NCBI GenBank assembly: GCA_958407555.1
Contig: CATYJC010000080.1
Span: forward strand, 1 to 8,149
Direction: 5' to 3'
Length of the DNA stretch: 8,149 nucleotides
Source: an uncultured Collinsella sp.
GTDB lineage: Bacteria > Actinomycetota > Coriobacteriia > Coriobacteriales > Coriobacteriaceae
The notes below the pieces were generated by a model. The model was not told the origin of the DNA. It saw only the letters and a list, made by a program, of their open reading frames with translations, and did not search any database. The position numbers and the translations under genes were made by a program. Position 1 is the first letter of the stretch. Every line of letters starts with the position of its first letter. This document shows, piece by piece, positions 6,201 to 8,149 of the stretch.

Positions 6201-8149
6201 TGGGCTTCGTCCTCTATACCGTTCTCGTCCTCCTCGGCAAACGCATCGGCGACCATCTGGTCAATCGCGTCGTTAAAGGCCTCGTCGACATCATTAAACG
6301 AGTTATCCATCATATACTCGTGCCACTGCTGCACGGCATTCGAGAACTCCTGCTGGCGCTCCTCGGCCGCGGCGGAATGCTTTTTGGCCGAAGCGTTGGC
6401 GTCAAAACTCAGCATGGTCATAAGCTGAGCATTGGAGATGCGGTAGGTCTGCGGCATAAAGATCTGCTCAAAGTTACCGCAGTTCACATAGGTCGAGTCA
6501 TTCGCCTTGTTAAACTCGTCGAGCAGCTTAAGGTAACCCTCGTCCACATACTCCGTCACATAGCGCACACGGGTGCCCTCGCGCGACTTTTGAGTCAGAG
6601 GAATCGTCACCGTCTTGCCATCCACGCAGTCCACGTACAGGTCGAGCGTGTTGGCGGCCTCTTCGTTTCCCACCTCGAGCGTGATGTCAAAAGTCCAGTA
6701 GGCGTTCTTCTTTTGTGGCAGATGATGGAAGGTCCACAGGCTCTTGCCGGTGTCCTTGCCGTCCTTGACCAAGTTTTGCGTACCGCCACGATACGTCACA
6801 TCAAAGGTCCAGACCGAAGCGCTCGGAACATAGCGCACATAATTGCGAGCCGTTACCTCGGCAGCAGCGGCGGCAACATCGGTCGAGCCCACGCGCGCTT
6901 CGAGCGTCACACGCTCGGCGGCAAGCGTATCCTGCGGCAGGTCGTATTCAATCTTGGCACGGCCGAGTTTATTGGTCTTGCCGGTGTACTTTGCAGCCGA
7001 CGAGCCCGTCCCCACGGCGAGCTGCACGCTCTTGCCCGGCGCCGCATAAACGTAGGCCACATTGCCCAGCAGGCTGTGAACGTCGGTGTTGTCGACCTCG
7101 ATGCGCGATCCGCTAACCTCGAGTGTGGTGCTTCCCAGCGGCAATGTCACCTCGCCCAGCGTAATGAGCGGCGAGATGGCATAGGTGCCCGCGGCCTTAG
7201 GCTTAAAGCGCACAAACACATCGGCGCCCATGCCCTTCTTCATATTGAGAACGAGGTTGTCGCCCTCCCAAGTTGTGTCAGCCCACATGACCTCGGAGCT
7301 GGCGCCGGCTTCGCGAGCGCCTGCGGACACATCCTCGACGGCATCCTTGGCCAGCGGAATCTCAATCTTGGCAGCCTGGCTGTCCTTGAGCTCGTAATGA
7401 ATGCGCAGCTCGGTCTCCACGCCAACGACCGCGGACGAATCGGCGATAACCGAGCCCGCCGTCAGCCCGCGCTCGGCACGATACGTCTCCACGTCAAACG
7501 CGGGGACGTCGAGCGTCACGTCGAGCTGTTTGCCGTCCTCAATCTTCACCTGCTTTTGCGCGATATGCTTACCCACGGTCAGCCCTAGGCGGCTAAACGT
7601 GGAATAGCTCGTCGCTTGGATGTCGTAGCTCGTCTTGTTAAAGGCGACGATGGTGTACGAACCGGCCTTAAGGCGCGGCGTCTCGGCCTTCATGATAGGC
7701 GTGGTGCCATCGTCTTCGTAACCCATCAGATAGGTGACGCCGTCGGCGACCAGCTTGCCGTCGGACGTACGGAACACCAGCACGCGGTTAGCGCCCTGGT
7801 AGTCGCCCTTGGTCGCGACCGTCGCCGTGCCCCAGGGCTTCAAGTCGATATCGACCTTGCCGGCCGAAGGCTTCACCATCGCCGTCGCCCCACCCAGCTT
7901 GAGGCCGTCTTTGGGCTCGAGCGTTATCTCCAGATCCTGGTCCGCGTCGGCAATGGCCTGCGACACCACGAGCGCTGTACCCTGGACACGGTAGTCGTTT
8001 TCCTTGTCGCCCTTGGCAGGCTTAAGCGTCTTGCCGCCGCTCTTCACCGTCAGATCGATGTTATCGAGACTATCGAGCTCAATGCGTTCGGTCTTATCCT
8101 GGCCCACAATCGGTTCAAGATAGCCCACGTTGAGCTCAATCGCGCGCGA
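3254..8149 (-). CDS. Giant sortase-anchored surface protein (5' end outside window)
   Basis: The minus-strand frame is open at the right edge, so the GTG at 8128 is probably an internal valine. It is used here as residue 1, giving 1624 aa to the TAG at 3256-3254. The signal peptide and true start lie outside. Order of parts: residues 1-520 are beta-rich, probably Ig-like or regulatory-like modules (for example 100-210 and 225-430). Residues 520-1120 are mostly helical, with an acidic linker around a basic RKARR (648-652) and Gly/Ala-rich hydrophobic stretches at 922-945 and 1018-1043. Residues 1124-1218 form a carboxypeptidase-regulatory-like beta module (WDAEEYEQDNP, then VPPIQTEVNIGL), followed by a beta unit with VEVEFAQYM. 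Residues 1322-1420 are a bacterial Ig-like (Big_1-type) domain. Residues 1430-1516 resemble the chitobiase C-terminal domain (IWYTTNDTCPC...YTEPI). Residues 1524-1588 are a Pro/Glu then Gly/Ser/Thr/Lys wall-spanning linker. LASTG (1590-1594), a hydrophobic segment and KRRKR complete a sorting signal. It is probably displayed on the cell wall as an adhesin or host/glycan-contact protein. No catalytic domain is recognised, and the ligand is unknown. It converges on nfnAB. Confidence 0.88.
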   Translation of the reverse strand, partial: SRAIELNVGYLEPIVGQDKTERIELDSLDNIDLTVKSGGKTLKPAKGDKENDYRVQGTALVVSQAIADADQDLEITLEPKDGLKLGGATAMVKPSAGKVDIDLKPWGTATVATKGDYQGANRVLVFRTSDGKLVADGVTYLMGYEDDGTTPIMKAETPRLKAGSYTIVAFNKTSYDIQATSYSTFSRLGLTVGKHIAQKQVKIEDGKQLDVTLDVPAFDVETYRAERGLTAGSVIADSSAVVGVETELRIHYELKDSQAAKIEIPLAKDAVEDVSAGAREAGASSEVMWADTTWEGDNLVLNMKKGMGADVFVRFKPKAAGTYAISPLITLGEVTLPLGSTTLEVSGSRIEVDNTDVHSLLGNVAYVYAAPGKSVQLAVGTGSSAAKYTGKTNKLGRAKIEYDLPQDTLAAERVTLEARVGSTDVAAAAAEVTARNYVRYVPSASVWTFDVTYRGGTQNLVKDGKDTGKSLWTFHHLPQKKNAYWTFDITLEVGNEEAANTLDLYVDCVDGKTVTIPLTQKSREGTRVRYVTEYVDEGYLKLLDEFNKANDSTYVNCGNFEQIFMPQTYRISNAQLMTMLSFDANASAKKHSAAAEERQQEFSNAVQQWHEYMMDNSFNDVDEAFNDAIDQMVADAFAEEDENGIEDEAQGGAARKARRAPVASDGEGDGAGNDEAAQFAAELKAAVGGSAALLTQQGDSYGVNVDKMIFEDAYGTSEDWYQELAAAQGANAADAAAIKELVDHASRAEFIAQQAEDLVGQSMGIGQLNQYGSWNDATAAALNKCAGIKASEYNGQSTSGFNDLGQALGSSLSYKAADDDTVKGFKVAAPDGEQTAYIESEFIENSNNNKNQALLFNSIAMQCDILDDLYDNWNVVHSLNNSKVRGWLMAWKRNGDVSAHMKLIRTIRSLKSYKIECEMFGQVFKTDAWKAAGQAFPAATQGIGIFTGIYGVNDASKNWENVNVRMQKVKGEREGYELQHTRLLAKPEKTEDDWKCIYALRDAMEKARAFEDLLYRQLCHDSTDVAVGSIMTIAGVLTAGSAGTVVGAAYDAASTSVGSERAIKLTNAECAYDVACEQVERACQNRITVNWGELTDAEVYKANKDGLISDEKMQSIFEARYRNVAAKAAPDPAGVVYEGLLSNTVEGATVELWSADDAAGTNAVRWDAEEYEQDNPLATGADGAYNWNTPTGWYQVRVTKDGYEEARSAWLRVPPIQTEVNIGLVSTAAPEVVSAHAYTDCVEVEFAQYMDASDDALVALCAQGLGDVTYTWLDKQDDPNGKPLSRVLRIRYADACEAGSTVAFELDGARNYAGTAMTRWASGELVVGVRADKLKLNVEQAVTMLEGGDFELVAHVTDKAGKPFAGAKVSVGLESSAICSVDATQAVTGEDGAATFVLHGALPGLTTLTAAVDGTALSKQVDVRVSAEAVRPARPVATIGATTFGAWSPKENYITVPKGTKLELSAEDGTTIWYTTNDTCPCRDEGRVKYTEPIALDSNMYVRIAAQRPGMSYSEYSERLNITITVTDEAVPEPTPDPGLKPEPEPTPDGGEQGGGADGSGGTGVPAGGSTSTTTTVTTNKSKGKGENGKKSGGTELASTGDFTAMTVAALGIAGTTVAAAGIAATKRRKR

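Noticed and set aside
5840..7588. 582-codon open frame on the plus strand, antisense to the giant surface gene
   Set aside because: It mirrors the giant gene. High-GC codon choice on the minus strand avoids the codons that would be stops in this frame. The translation has no recognisable domain, and no ribosome site or promoter supports it.
8126..8128. GTG as the true start of the giant gene
   Set aside because: The frame stays open for seven more codons to the window edge with no Shine-Dalgarno, and the sequence after GTG has no signal peptide, which a sortase-anchored protein needs. It is more likely an internal Val.

Overview
The window comes from a high-GC, Gram-positive, fermentative anaerobe. 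The high-GC codon usage, the NfnAB pair and a sortase-anchored giant surface protein together resemble gut Coriobacteriia such as Collinsella. That placement is an inference from style, with no marker gene to prove it.

Layout: (1) Positions 1-246 hold the 3' end of pth (peptidyl-tRNA hydrolase). (2) The gap at 247-607 holds two facing copies of a REP-like hairpin (245-285 and 410-450) on either side of an intrinsic terminator (353-394), then a -10 box (497-502) and a structured leader with alternative pairings (507-579). (3) nfnA (608-1447) and nfnB (1438-2847) overlap by 10 bp. They encode the small and large subunits of an NfnAB-type NADH-dependent reduced ferredoxin:NADP+ oxidoreductase and end at a strong terminator (2876-2913). 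(4) The gap at 2848-3253 between convergent genes carries a third copy of the REP-like hairpin (2926-2970). It is followed by a very regular array at 3001-3216: six copies of a 15-bp sequence in strictly alternating orientation, one every 40 bp (one interval is 41), separated by unrelated 25-26 bp spacers. (5) On the minus strand, 3254-8149 encodes one giant surface protein that is still open at the right edge. It has beta-rich N-terminal modules, a long helical centre with Gly-rich hydrophobic segments, a regulatory-like beta module, an Ig-like domain, a chitobiase C-terminal-like domain, a Pro/Gly/Thr wall-spanning linker and an LASTG sorting signal.

The coding genes are ordinary in type: translation quality control, redox balancing and cell-surface display. 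The strongest candidate for something undescribed is the alternating 40-bp array at 3001-3216. It looks like neither a CRISPR array nor a simple terminator. The family of GGGACAGG-containing hairpins, seen three times in 8 kb, comes second.
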